Below the pieces are notes generated by a model that saw nothing but the letters and a program-made list of their open reading frames with translations, did no database searches and had not been told where the DNA came from. From the NCBI GenBank assembly GCA_963729695.1, contig CAVSOT010000007.1, positions 1,364,001 to 1,428,000 on the forward strand: DNA of 64,000 nucleotides, read 5' to 3'. This DNA is from PALSA-693 sp963729695 (GTDB taxonomy: Bacteria; Actinomycetota; Acidimicrobiia; Acidimicrobiales; Palsa-688). Below, piece by piece: positions 45,279 to 54,074 of the stretch (its first letter is position 1; every line of letters starts with the position of its first letter). A program made the translations under genes and the position numbers.

Positions 45279-46004
45279 ATGGGCGCCGACCGCTTGGGAG
45301 CCGAGGACGATTCCGTGATGGAGTCCCGGTCGCGCCTGGAACCGATCTTCGATCTGTTCTTCTACATCCCGGTGGGCTTGGCCGTCACGGCCGCCGAAGA
45401 GCTGCCCAAGCTGGCCGCCCGGGGGAGAGCCGAGATCAGCGGTCGGGTGACCAGGGCCCGGATGATCGGCCGGGTGGCCGCTGGCAGGGGGCGTCGCGAG
45501 CACATCCGCCGCAGCGTGCCCGCCCGGGGCGCCCGGTCCGGGGGAATGGGCGTGGCTGCGCAACCTGGGGGCGATCCCGAGCGCCCCGAGGGCACCGGCA
45601 GCGGGCTCTCAGGTTCCCCAGAGGCCCCAGGTGCCGTAGAGGTTTCAGGAGGTGCCCCAGAGGACACGGCCTCGACCTCACTGGCGCCATCGTCGAGCCT
45701 GGCGGCCCCGCCGGCAGCCGCGGTGCCTCCTCCGCCTTCGGCGTCACCCGCTGCAGGTGCGCCCGAGGCCAGCCGGGCTGTCGCCCCCGAGGCCAGCGGG
45801 GCTGTCGCCCCCGAGTCCATCACGACTCTCCCGAGTCCGGACACGCTGGCCATCCCTGGGTACGACTCCCTAGCGGCCTCTCAAGTGGTGCCCCGTCTTG
45901 CCGGGCTCACCAGTGAGGAGCTGGCGGCCGTGGGCGACTACGAGGCCGCCCACCGCCGGCGGACCACGATCCTGACCCGGATCCGCCAGTTGCAAGGCGA
46001 CTGA
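45279..46004 (+). CDS. Hypothetical protein, Ala/Pro-rich with C-terminal helical domain
   Basis: 241 aa. The N-terminal segment EPIFDLFFYIPVGLAVTAAEELPKLAARGR resembles the start of actinobacterial lipid-droplet-associated-like proteins. A low-complexity Ala/Pro/Ser region (about residues 85-190) follows. The C-terminal domain IPGYDSLAASQVVPRLAGLTSEELAAVGDYEAAHRRRTTIL is a recurring actinobacterial helical module. It starts one base after the DUF4193 gene. No function assigned. Confidence 0.65.
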   Translation: MGADRLGAEDDSVMESRSRLEPIFDLFFYIPVGLAVTAAEELPKLAARGRAEISGRVTRARMIGRVAAGRGRREHIRRSVPARGARSGGMGVAAQPGGDPERPEGTGSGLSGSPEAPGAVEVSGGAPEDTASTSLAPSSSLAAPPAAAVPPPPSASPAAGAPEASRAVAPEASGAVAPESITTLPSPDTLAIPGYDSLAASQVVPRLAGLTSEELAAVGDYEAAHRRRTTILTRIRQLQGD

Positions 46005-46018
46005 GTCCGGCGTCGCCC

Positions 46019-46507
46019 GTGGAGCACGCCTGGCCGGCGACCCTCGCCGATATCCCGACCCTCGAACGCTTGTGGGAGCTGGCCGACGAGGAGCTCGCCG
46101 GTCAGCGGGGCGGGGCGCTGTTGGCCGGCACCCTGGTTGCTGCTGGTTCGCCGGCCGAATCTGTGGCCAGGGCGTTGGCCGACCCGGATCGCTTGGTGCT
46201 GTTGGGCTCCACTGAGGGCGTCGAGGTGGGGTTTGCCTGCGTCCGCTGCGACCAGATCGGGCGGCAACGCATCGGCGCCATCGAGGCGATCTACGTCGAG
46301 CCCTCGGCCCGCCTCGTCGGCGTGGGCGAGGCCATCCTGGATCGGGCTCGCCAGTGGTGTGTCGAACGCGGCTGTGGGGGCGTCGACGCTCCTGCCTTGC
46401 CGGGCAATCGGGCGGCCAAGGCGTTTTTCGAGGATCACGGATTCGTGGCCCGCCTGCTGGTGATGCACCAGGTTCTGACCTCGCCGTCGGGTGACAATGA
46501 ACGCTGA
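46019..46507 (+). CDS. GNAT-family N-acetyltransferase
   Basis: 162 aa. The acetyl-CoA-binding pattern is IEAIYVEPSARLVGVGEAILDRARQWC, followed by GNRAAKAFFEDHGFVAR, the usual GNAT ending. GTG start. The substrate cannot be told. It overlaps the NUDIX gene by 17 bases. Confidence 0.85.
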   Translation: MEHAWPATLADIPTLERLWELADEELAGQRGGALLAGTLVAAGSPAESVARALADPDRLVLLGSTEGVEVGFACVRCDQIGRQRIGAIEAIYVEPSARLVGVGEAILDRARQWCVERGCGGVDAPALPGNRAAKAFFEDHGFVARLLVMHQVLTSPSGDNER

Positions 46508-46910
46508 TTCGCATCCCGAGTTGTGCGTGGGCGCCATCGCGGTTGAAGGGGAGCGCATCCTCTTGATCCGACGCGGCCACGAACCGGCTCGGGGGTCGTG
46601 GTCGATCCCAGGCGGCCGGGTTGAGCTCGGGGAGACGCTGGCCGAGGCCGTGGTCCGGGAGTTGGCCGAGGAGACGGGACTAGAGGGAGTGTGCGAGAAC
46701 CTGGTCGGCTGGGCCGAGCGGATCAGCGAGCGCCACCACTTCGTCATCCTGGACTTTGCCGTGACGATACTGAGCGTCCACCCGCCGATAGCGGCCAGCG
46801 ACGCAGACGAGGCGGCGTGGATACCCCTCGATCACCTGGCCGATCTAACGCTCACCGAGGGGCTCGCCGAGTTCCTCCACCAGCACGGGATCATCCTGAG
46901 CTTCGGGTAG
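46491..46910 (+). CDS. NUDIX hydrolase
   Basis: 139 aa with a complete NUDIX box: GRVELGETLAEAVVRELAEE followed by TGL (G-x5-E-x7-REUxEExGU). The product cleaves a nucleoside diphosphate linked to another moiety; the substrate is unknown. GTG start at 46491; an ATG two codons later is possible. The 3' end is overlapped by the end of the convergent minus-strand gene. Confidence 0.9.
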   Translation: MTMNADSHPELCVGAIAVEGERILLIRRGHEPARGSWSIPGGRVELGETLAEAVVRELAEETGLEGVCENLVGWAERISERHHFVILDFAVTILSVHPPIAASDADEAAWIPLDHLADLTLTEGLAEFLHQHGIILSFG

Positions 46911-48736
46911 ATCCAGGGCGTCGGCACCCTGAACGCCCGTGGGGCCGGGAACGTCGGTGGCCCCAGCGTCGGGGCCCCGGCGCGGGACGTCGGTGGCGGC
47001 GGGAGCTTCGAGCGGTGGCGACGGAGCTCGCGCGACTGCTCCACTCCTGGGGGCACGACCGCTTCGGCCGGTGGCAGGGTCTCGTCTTCGGCGAACGCCA
47101 ATTGCGGTTCGGCCAGCAGCGGCTCCTCGTCACCGGCCCCGCCACCAGTGGACTCGGCGGTCCGCAAGTCGCCGGCACCTGATGCCGCAGCCTGGGGAGG
47201 TCGACTCCGGCGGCGGCTGGTCGCGGCGACCGGAGGGGGTGGGATGGTAACCCCCAACATGGCGGCCAGCGCCGGAATCCGCCCTGACTGTTGGTGGGCC
47301 GCCTTGCGCAACTCCGGGCTGGGATCGCTCGGCAAGCCGGCTGGCTTGACCGACCGGCGGACCGGCGAAGCCGCCACCGCGTCGAGCAGGGCCAACCAGC
47401 GGTCCGAGGGCGTGTCAGGGGACATCGCTTGCCCGGCGGCGTCGTTGAGCCGTTCGGTGAGCTCCGGGTCGAGGCGCGCGGCCGGCTCGGGCGGACGGGC
47501 CGCCAAGCGGAGGGCCCGCACCACCCGGTTGTCGTCGAGATGCTTGGCGATCTCCTGGGACCACGCCTGGCGCATTTCCTCTACCCGGCGGGCGAGGGCG
47601 TCGCGGAGCGTGGCCGCCAGGGCTCGGGTTTCGTCGTCTCGGGCTGCGTCGGCGGCCGCAACCACCGATCGGAGGTCCCGCAGGGAGATCTCGTCGACGT
47701 CCTTGGCTGCCGCCTCGGCCCGGTCGTGCCACTCAGCCGCCTTCAGCCGGGGGAGAAGCGACTCGGCCATGGCGATCAATTGGTCGGTGTTGGGCGCCGG
47801 CCTGCCGGCCGCCACCGCTTTTTCCCTCTCCAGGTGCAGCGCCGTGCGCACCGCCGGAATGCCGCCCCGCAGCACCTGTTCGGCGATGGGCTGTTGCTCC
47901 GGGGGGAGCGATGCCATAACTGCCTGGCGATGGGCGTGGCCAGGGTTGAAGCGGCGGGGGCGCCGTCCCGCATCGTCTGGGCGGTGCCCGTCTCTGCCAT
48001 CCCGACCGTCTCTGCCATCCCGACCATCTCTGCCATCCCGACCGTCCCTCCCATCCCGACCGTGGCCGTCTCGACCGGCTGGGCGACGGCCCGAGCGTTC
48101 GGCCCGGACGGGGGCGGGCGCGTCGCCTCGCTCAACTCCCGACCCGGTCTCGTCGCCGCGATCTGTCGAGCCGGCTGGCCGCTGGCGGCGGTTTCTGCTC
48201 TCGGGCCGAGCCGGACGACCCCGGCGCGCCCCGGTCTGGCCCTGCGCCCCGTCCCCGCCATCGCCGGCTTCCTTGACCTCCTCGTCGGCGGCTGGGGCAT
48301 CTCGACGCGGGCGACTGGTCCCGGGGCCGCTTACCGTCCGGCGTCCATCTCGTTCTCGGCGAGACCGGGCGTCGTCGCGCTCGTGTCGTGGCCGCCCGTC
48401 GTCGCGATCCCCTCGCCGCTCGGGCGATCCGGGGCGCCGACCGGAGCGTCCAACCAGTTGCGTCGTCACGCCCGGATTATCCGGTCGGCCGGAGCCGAGG
48501 ATCTCGATGCGCTGAGCTTCCTGCCGGTTGGTCTCCTTGGGTGCCAGCACCGAGACGATGGTGATGCCCTCGATCTCGAACTCGGCCTCCGCTCTGAGCA
48601 CGTCGCCCGCTTTGGCTCCCGCGTGGAGAAGCTCCCCGTCGAGAACGCCCCGTGGTTGGCGGGCGCCCGCGGCGCGCCACGTCCACGAGCCGTCCGGCCG
48701 GGCACTGGTTAGCTCGATCTCGATGCGGCGGGCCAC
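46832..48736 (-). CDS. Large hypothetical protein with Gly-Arg-Asp repeats
   Basis: 634 aa on the minus strand. The N-terminal 80 residues (RIEIELTSARPDGSWTWRAAGARQPRGVL, then EGITIVSVLAPKETNRQE) look like a small OB-like actinobacterial domain. An Arg/Gly/Asp-rich segment with seven or so RDG repeats (around 47985-48075) follows, then a helical domain (LPPEQQPIAEQVLRGGIPAVRTALHLEREKA to AKHLDDNRVVRALRLAARPP). The last ~80 codons overlap the convergent NUDIX gene and read poorly, so the true end is probably before 46910, after a possible frameshift. Confidence 0.65.
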   Translation of the reverse strand: MARRIEIELTSARPDGSWTWRAAGARQPRGVLDGELLHAGAKAGDVLRAEAEFEIEGITIVSVLAPKETNRQEAQRIEILGSGRPDNPGVTTQLVGRSGRRPGSPERRGDRDDGRPRHERDDARSRRERDGRRTVSGPGTSRPRRDAPAADEEVKEAGDGGDGAQGQTGARRGRPARPESRNRRQRPAGSTDRGDETGSGVERGDAPAPVRAERSGRRPAGRDGHGRDGRDGRDGRDGRDGRDGRDGRDGHRPDDAGRRPRRFNPGHAHRQAVMASLPPEQQPIAEQVLRGGIPAVRTALHLEREKAVAAGRPAPNTDQLIAMAESLLPRLKAAEWHDRAEAAAKDVDEISLRDLRSVVAAADAARDDETRALAATLRDALARRVEEMRQAWSQEIAKHLDDNRVVRALRLAARPPEPAARLDPELTERLNDAAGQAMSPDTPSDRWLALLDAVAASPVRRSVKPAGLPSDPSPELRKAAHQQSGRIPALAAMLGVTIPPPPVAATSRRRSRPPQAAASGAGDLRTAESTGGGAGDEEPLLAEPQLAFAEDETLPPAEAVVPPGVEQSRELRRHRSKLPPPPTSRAGAPTLGPPTFPAPRAFRVPTPWIYPKLRMIPCWWRNSASPSVSVRSAR

Positions 48737-48790
48737 GTGACCACGCTACTGGAGCGCTGAGGGGCGGGCGCCACCGAATGCCCCTGGGGC

Positions 48791-48796
48791 TAGCCT
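48791..48796 (+). promoter_or_regulatory. TAGCCT -10 box, leaderless hydrolase
   Basis: TAGCCT ends six bases before the GTG at 48803 with no ribosome-binding site. Confidence 0.4.
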
Positions 48797-48802
48797 CGCC
48801 TC

Positions 48803-49483
48803 GTGCCTGATGCTCCAGTGCTGCTCGTGCACGGGTTTGCGTCGTCCTTTGTTCGAAATTGGCGCCAGCCCGGATGGGTCGACCTTCTTGAAGAAGAAGG
48901 CCGGCACGTGATCGGCGTCGACCTCCTCGGCCACGGCACGGCCGAGAAGCCCCACGACCCTGACGCCTATGCCGCGTTGGGGCGAGAGGTGGCGGCGGCG
49001 CTGCCGGCGAGCGGCCTGGTGGACGCGATCGGCTTCTCGCTCGGCGCTCGCCTCTTGCTGGATGTCGTCATCGAGGTGCCCGATCGGTTTCGCCGGGTGG
49101 TGGTCGCCGGGGTGGGAGAGAACCTTTTCCGGGACGTCGACCACGAGCCCTCGGCGCGGGCGATCGAGGCGGGGGTTGCCCAAGAGGGCGACCCCGTGAC
49201 GGCGCAGGCGTTCGCTCGCTTCGGCCGGGCTCCGGGCAACGACCCGGCTGCCCTGGCCGCCTGTTTGCGCCGCCGGATACGACCCCTCGATCCCCGTACC
49301 CTGAGCGCCGTGGTTTGCCCGGTGCTGGTGGTCCTCGGCGATCGGGACTACGCGGCGCCGGCCGATCGTCTCCTTGACGCCCTGCCGGACGCCAAGCTGC
49401 TCACGCTCCGGGGTACCGATCATTTCGGTACCCCACGAGATTTCCGTTTCCTCGAAGCCGCCCTCGGGTTCCTCCGGAACTGA
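48803..49483 (+). CDS. Alpha/beta hydrolase
   Basis: 226 aa with the standard fold: oxyanion motif LLVHGFASS, nucleophile elbow GFSLGARL, acid in VVLGDRDYAAP and His in GTDHFGTP. Probably an esterase or related enzyme; the substrate is unknown. It is divergent from the large minus-strand gene. Confidence 0.88.
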   Translation: MPDAPVLLVHGFASSFVRNWRQPGWVDLLEEEGRHVIGVDLLGHGTAEKPHDPDAYAALGREVAAALPASGLVDAIGFSLGARLLLDVVIEVPDRFRRVVVAGVGENLFRDVDHEPSARAIEAGVAQEGDPVTAQAFARFGRAPGNDPAALAACLRRRIRPLDPRTLSAVVCPVLVVLGDRDYAAPADRLLDALPDAKLLTLRGTDHFGTPRDFRFLEAALGFLRN

Positions 49484-49498
49484 GCTCGCTTCTCCTGC

Positions 49499-49504
49499 TA
49501 ACCT
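49499..49504 (+). promoter_or_regulatory. TAACCT -10 box before mini-protein
   Basis: TAACCT ends nine bases before the ATG at 49514; no Shine-Dalgarno. It supports separate, leaderless expression of the mini-gene. Confidence 0.4.
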
Positions 49505-49513
49505 GCTCCGCCC

Positions 49514-49630
49514 ATGGGTCGTGGAGCTCGGTCAACGGTGCGCTGGAAGCACGACAGGATTCGTCGCAAGAAGGCGCGCGACGCACGCGTACGCACCGCC
49601 AAGGGCGACGCACGCAAGTCGCCGGCATAG
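49514..49630 (+). CDS. Tiny, very basic protein (38 aa)
   Basis: A 38-codon gene starting MGRGARSTVRWKHDRIRRKK and ending TAKGDARKSPA. About half of the residues are Arg, Lys or His. Composition and size recall the small auxiliary ribosomal proteins (bTHX, bS22, bL37 types), but I cannot match it to any of them. A TANNNT box lies nine bases upstream. It lies between the hydrolase and the convergent ferritin-like gene and would be missed by length-filtered gene callers. Confidence 0.55.
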   Translation: MGRGARSTVRWKHDRIRRKKARDARVRTAKGDARKSPA

Positions 49631-49731
49631 CGCCAACGGCACGGGCCTAGTCAGGCTGACGAACACGAACGCCGGGTTGACGCCGGTTGCTGATGCACTG
49701 TCGCGCTTGCCGAGGTCCGAGTGGTGACCGG

Positions 49732-50823
49732 CTATACGGCCGCGTCGAGTTGCATGCGCTCGTACTCCGCCCCGGTGTCCTCCCAGTTTTCGTACTCGAG
49801 GACGCCCAGCTGGCCGAATTTCTCCCGTAGCCAGCCGTCGCCGGCGTCGAGGAGGCCCAGCTTCTTCAGATTGGGCACGATCTTGGAGAAGAGCACTTTG
49901 CGGAATTCCAGCTGTACCGGGTTGTGCAGCACGATCTGGCAGCACTCCTTCACGGGCAGGCCGACGGCTTCCCAGACCTCCTGGTTGAGGAACCGATCGC
50001 GCATGCGCACGGCGGCCTCGTAGCAGAACTCCTGCCGCTCTCGGATCTCTGCGCCACTGAGCTCTCGGTAGGCCTCTTGGAGAGAAAGAACGCCGAAGGC
50101 GACGTGCCGGGCCTCGTCGGACATGACGTACCGGGTGATCTGCTTCAGGAGCGGGTCGGGGCTGAATTGGTACTGGAAACCGAAGGCGGCGAGGGCCAGG
50201 CCCTCGACCATGATCTGCATGCCCAAGTAGGTGAAATCCCAGCGGGAGTCAGACAGAACGTTGTCGAGCAGCTCCCGCAGGTGGATGTTGACCGGGAACT
50301 CCCACTCCAGCTTGTCGCGCAGGTACTTGGCGTAGACCTCCACGTGGCGGGCCTCGTCCATCACCTGGGTGGCGGCGTAGTACTTGGCGTCCACCCACGG
50401 CACCGCGTCGACGATTTTTGCCGTGCACAGGAGCGCCCCCTGCTCGCCGTGCATGAACTGGCTCAGCGTCCAGGCCATGCCCGCGTGGCCCAGTGTGGCT
50501 CGCTCCTCGGCGTTGAGCTTCCCGAAGGGCCCTTCGTCGGTGCGCGACATGGTGTTGAGCGGGTTGTTCGGATCGCGGGCCATCTCGATCTGCCCGCCGA
50601 TGGACCAATCGATATCCGTCTCGGCGTTCCACTGCGAGACCTTGGCCTTCTCGTAGAGCTTGTTGAGCGCGGGGCGCTGTCCTTTTTCGTAGTCCCACGT
50701 GAAAAGGGAGTCGAAGCTGGTCCCTACCGAACGGACGAGGGCCAATTGGTCCTGGCTCGACACCGTCCGGGCCAGATCATCGATCGTCCCACTCTGGATG
50801 GCGGTTTCGGTCATCTCGGCCAC
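49732..50823 (-). CDS. Ferritin-like diiron protein (R2/AurF-like)
   Basis: A helical diiron protein of 363 aa. Two copies of an EARH metal-binding motif, VMDEARHVEVY and VMSDEARHVAFG, with HGEQGALL and MVEGLALAAFG, indicate a four-helix-bundle carboxylate-bridged diiron centre. The class includes AurF-type N-oxygenases and ribonucleotide-reductase-like oxidases; the reaction is unknown. The GTG at 50823 was chosen because GGAGG lies five bases upstream; the ATG three codons on is an alternative. It is divergent from the carotenoid oxygenase. Confidence 0.85.
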   Translation of the reverse strand: MAEMTETAIQSGTIDDLARTVSSQDQLALVRSVGTSFDSLFTWDYEKGQRPALNKLYEKAKVSQWNAETDIDWSIGGQIEMARDPNNPLNTMSRTDEGPFGKLNAEERATLGHAGMAWTLSQFMHGEQGALLCTAKIVDAVPWVDAKYYAATQVMDEARHVEVYAKYLRDKLEWEFPVNIHLRELLDNVLSDSRWDFTYLGMQIMVEGLALAAFGFQYQFSPDPLLKQITRYVMSDEARHVAFGVLSLQEAYRELSGAEIRERQEFCYEAAVRMRDRFLNQEVWEAVGLPVKECCQIVLHNPVQLEFRKVLFSKIVPNLKKLGLLDAGDGWLREKFGQLGVLEYENWEDTGAEYERMQLDAAV

Positions 50824-50827
50824 AGGT

Positions 50828-50841
50828 ACCTCCCGGGAGGT
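50828..50841. promoter_or_regulatory. 14-bp perfect palindrome over the ferritin-like RBS
   Basis: ACCTCCCGGGAGGT is a perfect palindrome four bases upstream of the GTG at 50823 and contains the Shine-Dalgarno sequence. It could hide the ribosome-binding site in a hairpin or be an operator. Confidence 0.45.
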
Positions 50842-50858
50842 GAGGTGGGCGATTGCTA

Positions 50859-50872
50859 ACACTGATAAGTGT
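50859..50872. promoter_or_regulatory. Inverted repeat ACACT-GATA-AGTGT
   Basis: A 5-4-5 inverted repeat in the divergent region between the ferritin-like gene and the carotenoid oxygenase, in a locally AT-rich patch. Position suits a regulator site. Confidence 0.35.
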
Positions 50873-51082
50873 GGACCCTGGGCGGCCGGACGTCAACGCG
50901 ATTCCGGCCGCAGCCCGGAAATGCCCGGAAATGTTTGTGTAGTCCCGGCGTCTGGTTGCTCGGAAGACAGCGCACCTCGATCCGACGCCAGAGCAGACGC
51001 CGGCGTTCTCCCACCTGTCGGCGGCGTTTCGGGCGTTCGCTATCCTCGCCATTTTGATGCCCCCTTGTCGTTGCCTACGTTG

Positions 51083-52510
51083 ATGAGCTCGTCGCTTGCG
51101 GTCGTCGACCCCGAGAAGATTCCAGAGCTGTCTGGGCGGTTCGAACCGATCTCAACCGAGATCAACGCCGGGGACCTCTCGGTTGAAGGCGAACTGCCCC
51201 GGGCTTTGAGGGGGGCCTACCTTCGCAACGGACCGAACCCCAGATTCACGCCGCTCGGCAGCTACACGTATCCCCTCGAAGGCGACGGGATGGTGCACGG
51301 CGTCTGGCTGGAGGACGGCCGGGCGCGCTACGCCAACCGCTGGGTGCGAACCAACGGGATGGCAGCCGAGGAGCGGGCTGGGCGCGCCATCTACGGGGGC
51401 CTGCTCACTCCCGCCTTTGTGGACATGGCCCTTCTCGGTGCGGACCCCGACCCGGGTTGGCCATTTCGTCTGGATCCATTCATCAACGTGGTCCGCCACG
51501 CCGGTCGCTACCTCGCCCTGGAAGAGGGAACGCCGCCGTACGAAATCACTCCGGACCTCGGGACCGTCGGTCTGTACGACTTCGGCGGCTCGCTGCCGGC
51601 GGGCATCTGCGCCCATCCCAAGATCGACCCGGCGAGCGGCGAGATGGTGGTGTTCCGCTACGACGTGGAGGAGCCGTATCTCACGTGGGCCGTCGTCGGG
51701 GTCGACGGCATCGTTACCCGCCCGCCGACCCCTGTTGCCGGGGTTGACCGTGGCTACATGATCCACGACTTCGCCATTACCGAGCACTACGTGGTGTTGT
51801 TCATCGGCCCTGCGGTATTCGATGTGGAAGCCATGCTCGGCGGAGGCGATGCCCTGCAATGGCGCCCGGAGCTCGGGACCCGAGTTGCACTCATTCCGAG
51901 GGCCGGCTCGGCGCGGCCAACATGGCTGGACACTGAGGCCTTTTGGGTCTGGCATTTCGCCAATGCCTATGAAACAGGTGATGGGAAAGAGCTCCGCGTC
52001 GTGGTCGATTTCCCTTGGTGGAGTGACATCGGATTCGCGGCCAATCACGACCGAGCGGTACGGGGTGCATTGGTCAGGGCGTCACTGGACCCCGGGCGCG
52101 GGCGCATGGAGCTCACGCAGGTAGAGGAACGCGCCACGGAGTTCCCTCGCATCGACGATCGGTTGGTGGGCCGTCCCCACCGCTACCTCACCGTGGGGGG
52201 GAGCTCCGGCCGCCCCGAGCTGGTGCGCGGCGAACACGATCAGCTCGTGCGCTACGACATGGCCTCTGGGAGGTCGGAGACCTACGACTGCGAGGCGGTC
52301 CTCAGCGAGGTGGTCTTCGCCCCCCGACCAGACGCCACCGAGGAGATCGATGGGTACTACATGGCGTTGGCTACGACCTTTGGCGCCGACCGGTCCGCCC
52401 GGTTCCTCGTTTGGGATGCGGCCGCCTTCCCCGCTCCTCCTATGGCCGAGGTGTTGATTCCCCAACGCGTGCCCAATGGCCTGCACGCCAACTGGTTCGG
52501 GGCTGGTTGA
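51083..52510 (+). CDS. Carotenoid cleavage oxygenase family protein
   Basis: Non-heme iron enzyme that cleaves carotenoids or related alkenes. 475 aa. The N-terminal marks are LRGAYLRNGPNPRF and EGDGMVHGVWLEDGRARYANRWVRT. The four iron-binding His are visible in CAHPKIDP, MIHDFAITEHY, VWHFANAYE and NGLHANWFG. ATG start at 51083; the open frame extends further upstream without support. The substrate is unknown; no carotenoid biosynthesis gene is in view. Confidence 0.93.
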   Translation: MSSSLAVVDPEKIPELSGRFEPISTEINAGDLSVEGELPRALRGAYLRNGPNPRFTPLGSYTYPLEGDGMVHGVWLEDGRARYANRWVRTNGMAAEERAGRAIYGGLLTPAFVDMALLGADPDPGWPFRLDPFINVVRHAGRYLALEEGTPPYEITPDLGTVGLYDFGGSLPAGICAHPKIDPASGEMVVFRYDVEEPYLTWAVVGVDGIVTRPPTPVAGVDRGYMIHDFAITEHYVVLFIGPAVFDVEAMLGGGDALQWRPELGTRVALIPRAGSARPTWLDTEAFWVWHFANAYETGDGKELRVVVDFPWWSDIGFAANHDRAVRGALVRASLDPGRGRMELTQVEERATEFPRIDDRLVGRPHRYLTVGGSSGRPELVRGEHDQLVRYDMASGRSETYDCEAVLSEVVFAPRPDATEEIDGYYMALATTFGADRSARFLVWDAAAFPAPPMAEVLIPQRVPNGLHANWFGAG

Positions 52511-52651
52511 TGACGAACGGGTGGCGCCGCTGTCGGCGCGCCTCGCGTCCCTCGCATTGCGGTGCCCAGATCTGTCCGGCGGCGGTCGACGGCTACTCTC
52601 GACGTGACGAGGCGATCGAGGGCCCTCTCGTGGAGGCACAGGCGGTGGGAC

Positions 52652-54010
52652 ATGATTGAAGTGGCGCGGGCTCGACTCGCCGCACGTACATCCGGCCGGG
52701 TGTGGACCCCGACCGCGGCCGACCACGCCGGCTACGACGAGGAACGCACCGGGTTCAATCTGGCACTCGACCATCGACCGGACGTCGTGCTGGCGGCGGC
52801 CACCTCCGCCGACGTCGTCGAAGGGATCCGCTTCGCGGCTGAAGAGAACCTCCCGGTTGACGTGCAGGCGACTGGGCACGGCGCCCACAAAGCGATGGAT
52901 GGCGGCCTCTTGATCACGACCCGGCGGCACGCCGACGTGCAGGTCGATGCAGTCCGACAGGTAGCCCGTATCCCGGCTGGGGCCACATCGGGGGAGGTCA
53001 TCGCTGCGGCCGCCCCGCACGGGCTGGCCGCACCGGTTGGTGCCGCCCCCGGCGTCGGTTACCTGGCGTACACGATCGGGGGAGGTTTGGGGCCGATGGG
53101 TCGGGCCCACGGGTATGCGGCCGACTGCGTCCGCCGTCTCGATGTGGTGGCCGCAGATGGCCGCGAACTTATCGTCACCCCGGAACAACACGAGGACCTG
53201 TTTTGGGCGCTCCGCGGGGGAGGGGGCAATCTGGCCGCGGTCACGTCGATCGAAATCGACCTGCTACCCGTTGCGGAGATCTTTGGCGGAGGGCTCTTCT
53301 TCAATGGTGATCAGGCTCCCGAACTGCTCGATGGTTTCCGCCGCACGATCGCGACCGCAACTCCGGAGATGAGCCTGTCATTGGCCTTCGTCGCCTTCCC
53401 GGACCTCCCCGGCGTCCCGCCGCCCCTACAGGGGCGGTTCTGCGGTCACGTCCGCGTCGGCTACCTGGGCGCGCCCGCGACAGGTGATGACATCATCGCC
53501 CCGCTGCGGGCGGCCGGACCGTTTCTGGACACCGTCCGCGTTCTCCGGATGACCGAGATCGGGAGTATCCACGCCGATCCCGTCGGCCCGATGTCCGTCA
53601 GTACGAACAGCCTTGCCCTCGTCAGCGACGATCTCCTCGACGACCTGGCCCCCGTGCTTCAGCCAGACGCACCGTTCATGCTGGAGCTGCGACATCTGGG
53701 TGGTGCGCTGGCCGGCCCGCCCCGGATGGCATCCGCGGTCGGTCATCGAGACGCGGTCCTCAACCTGTTCACCTCCGCGTACCCCGGTAGCCCGCCGACT
53801 GCTGCCGACGCTCAGCAACAGGTTTGCGACACGCTCGCCAGCTCGAGTGCGGGCGGTCCGCTTCGGAACTTTCTGCCGCAGCAGTACCCCGATGCCACGG
53901 ACTGCTACGAAGCCGCCACTGCGGCCCGACTGGCCCAACTGAAGGCGACGTGGGATCCCACCGACATGTTCCGGTTCACTCCTGGGGTCCGTACCGGTCA
54001 GACCAACTGA
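52652..54010 (+). CDS. FAD-binding oxidase (PCMH/BBE type)
   Basis: 452 aa from ATG 52652. PCMH-type FAD domain: VQATGHGAHKAMDGGLLITTRR, GYLAYTIGGGLGPMGRAHGYAAD, LFWALRGGGGNLAAVTSIEIDL. The C-terminus has the berberine-bridge-like end LAQLKATWDPTDMFRFTPGV. The His in TGHGAH could carry covalent FAD. A GTG 16 codons upstream (52604) follows a TACTCT box and is an alternative start. It follows the carotenoid oxygenase on the same strand, so the two may act on one substrate. Confidence 0.9.
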   Translation: MIEVARARLAARTSGRVWTPTAADHAGYDEERTGFNLALDHRPDVVLAAATSADVVEGIRFAAEENLPVDVQATGHGAHKAMDGGLLITTRRHADVQVDAVRQVARIPAGATSGEVIAAAAPHGLAAPVGAAPGVGYLAYTIGGGLGPMGRAHGYAADCVRRLDVVAADGRELIVTPEQHEDLFWALRGGGGNLAAVTSIEIDLLPVAEIFGGGLFFNGDQAPELLDGFRRTIATATPEMSLSLAFVAFPDLPGVPPPLQGRFCGHVRVGYLGAPATGDDIIAPLRAAGPFLDTVRVLRMTEIGSIHADPVGPMSVSTNSLALVSDDLLDDLAPVLQPDAPFMLELRHLGGALAGPPRMASAVGHRDAVLNLFTSAYPGSPPTAADAQQQVCDTLASSSAGGPLRNFLPQQYPDATDCYEAATAARLAQLKATWDPTDMFRFTPGVRTGQTN

Positions 54011-54074
54011 GCGTCGGACCTGGCCAATGGCGGCGCTGGTGGGCGCTGATTGGCGCAGCTGGGCGCAGCCGAAT

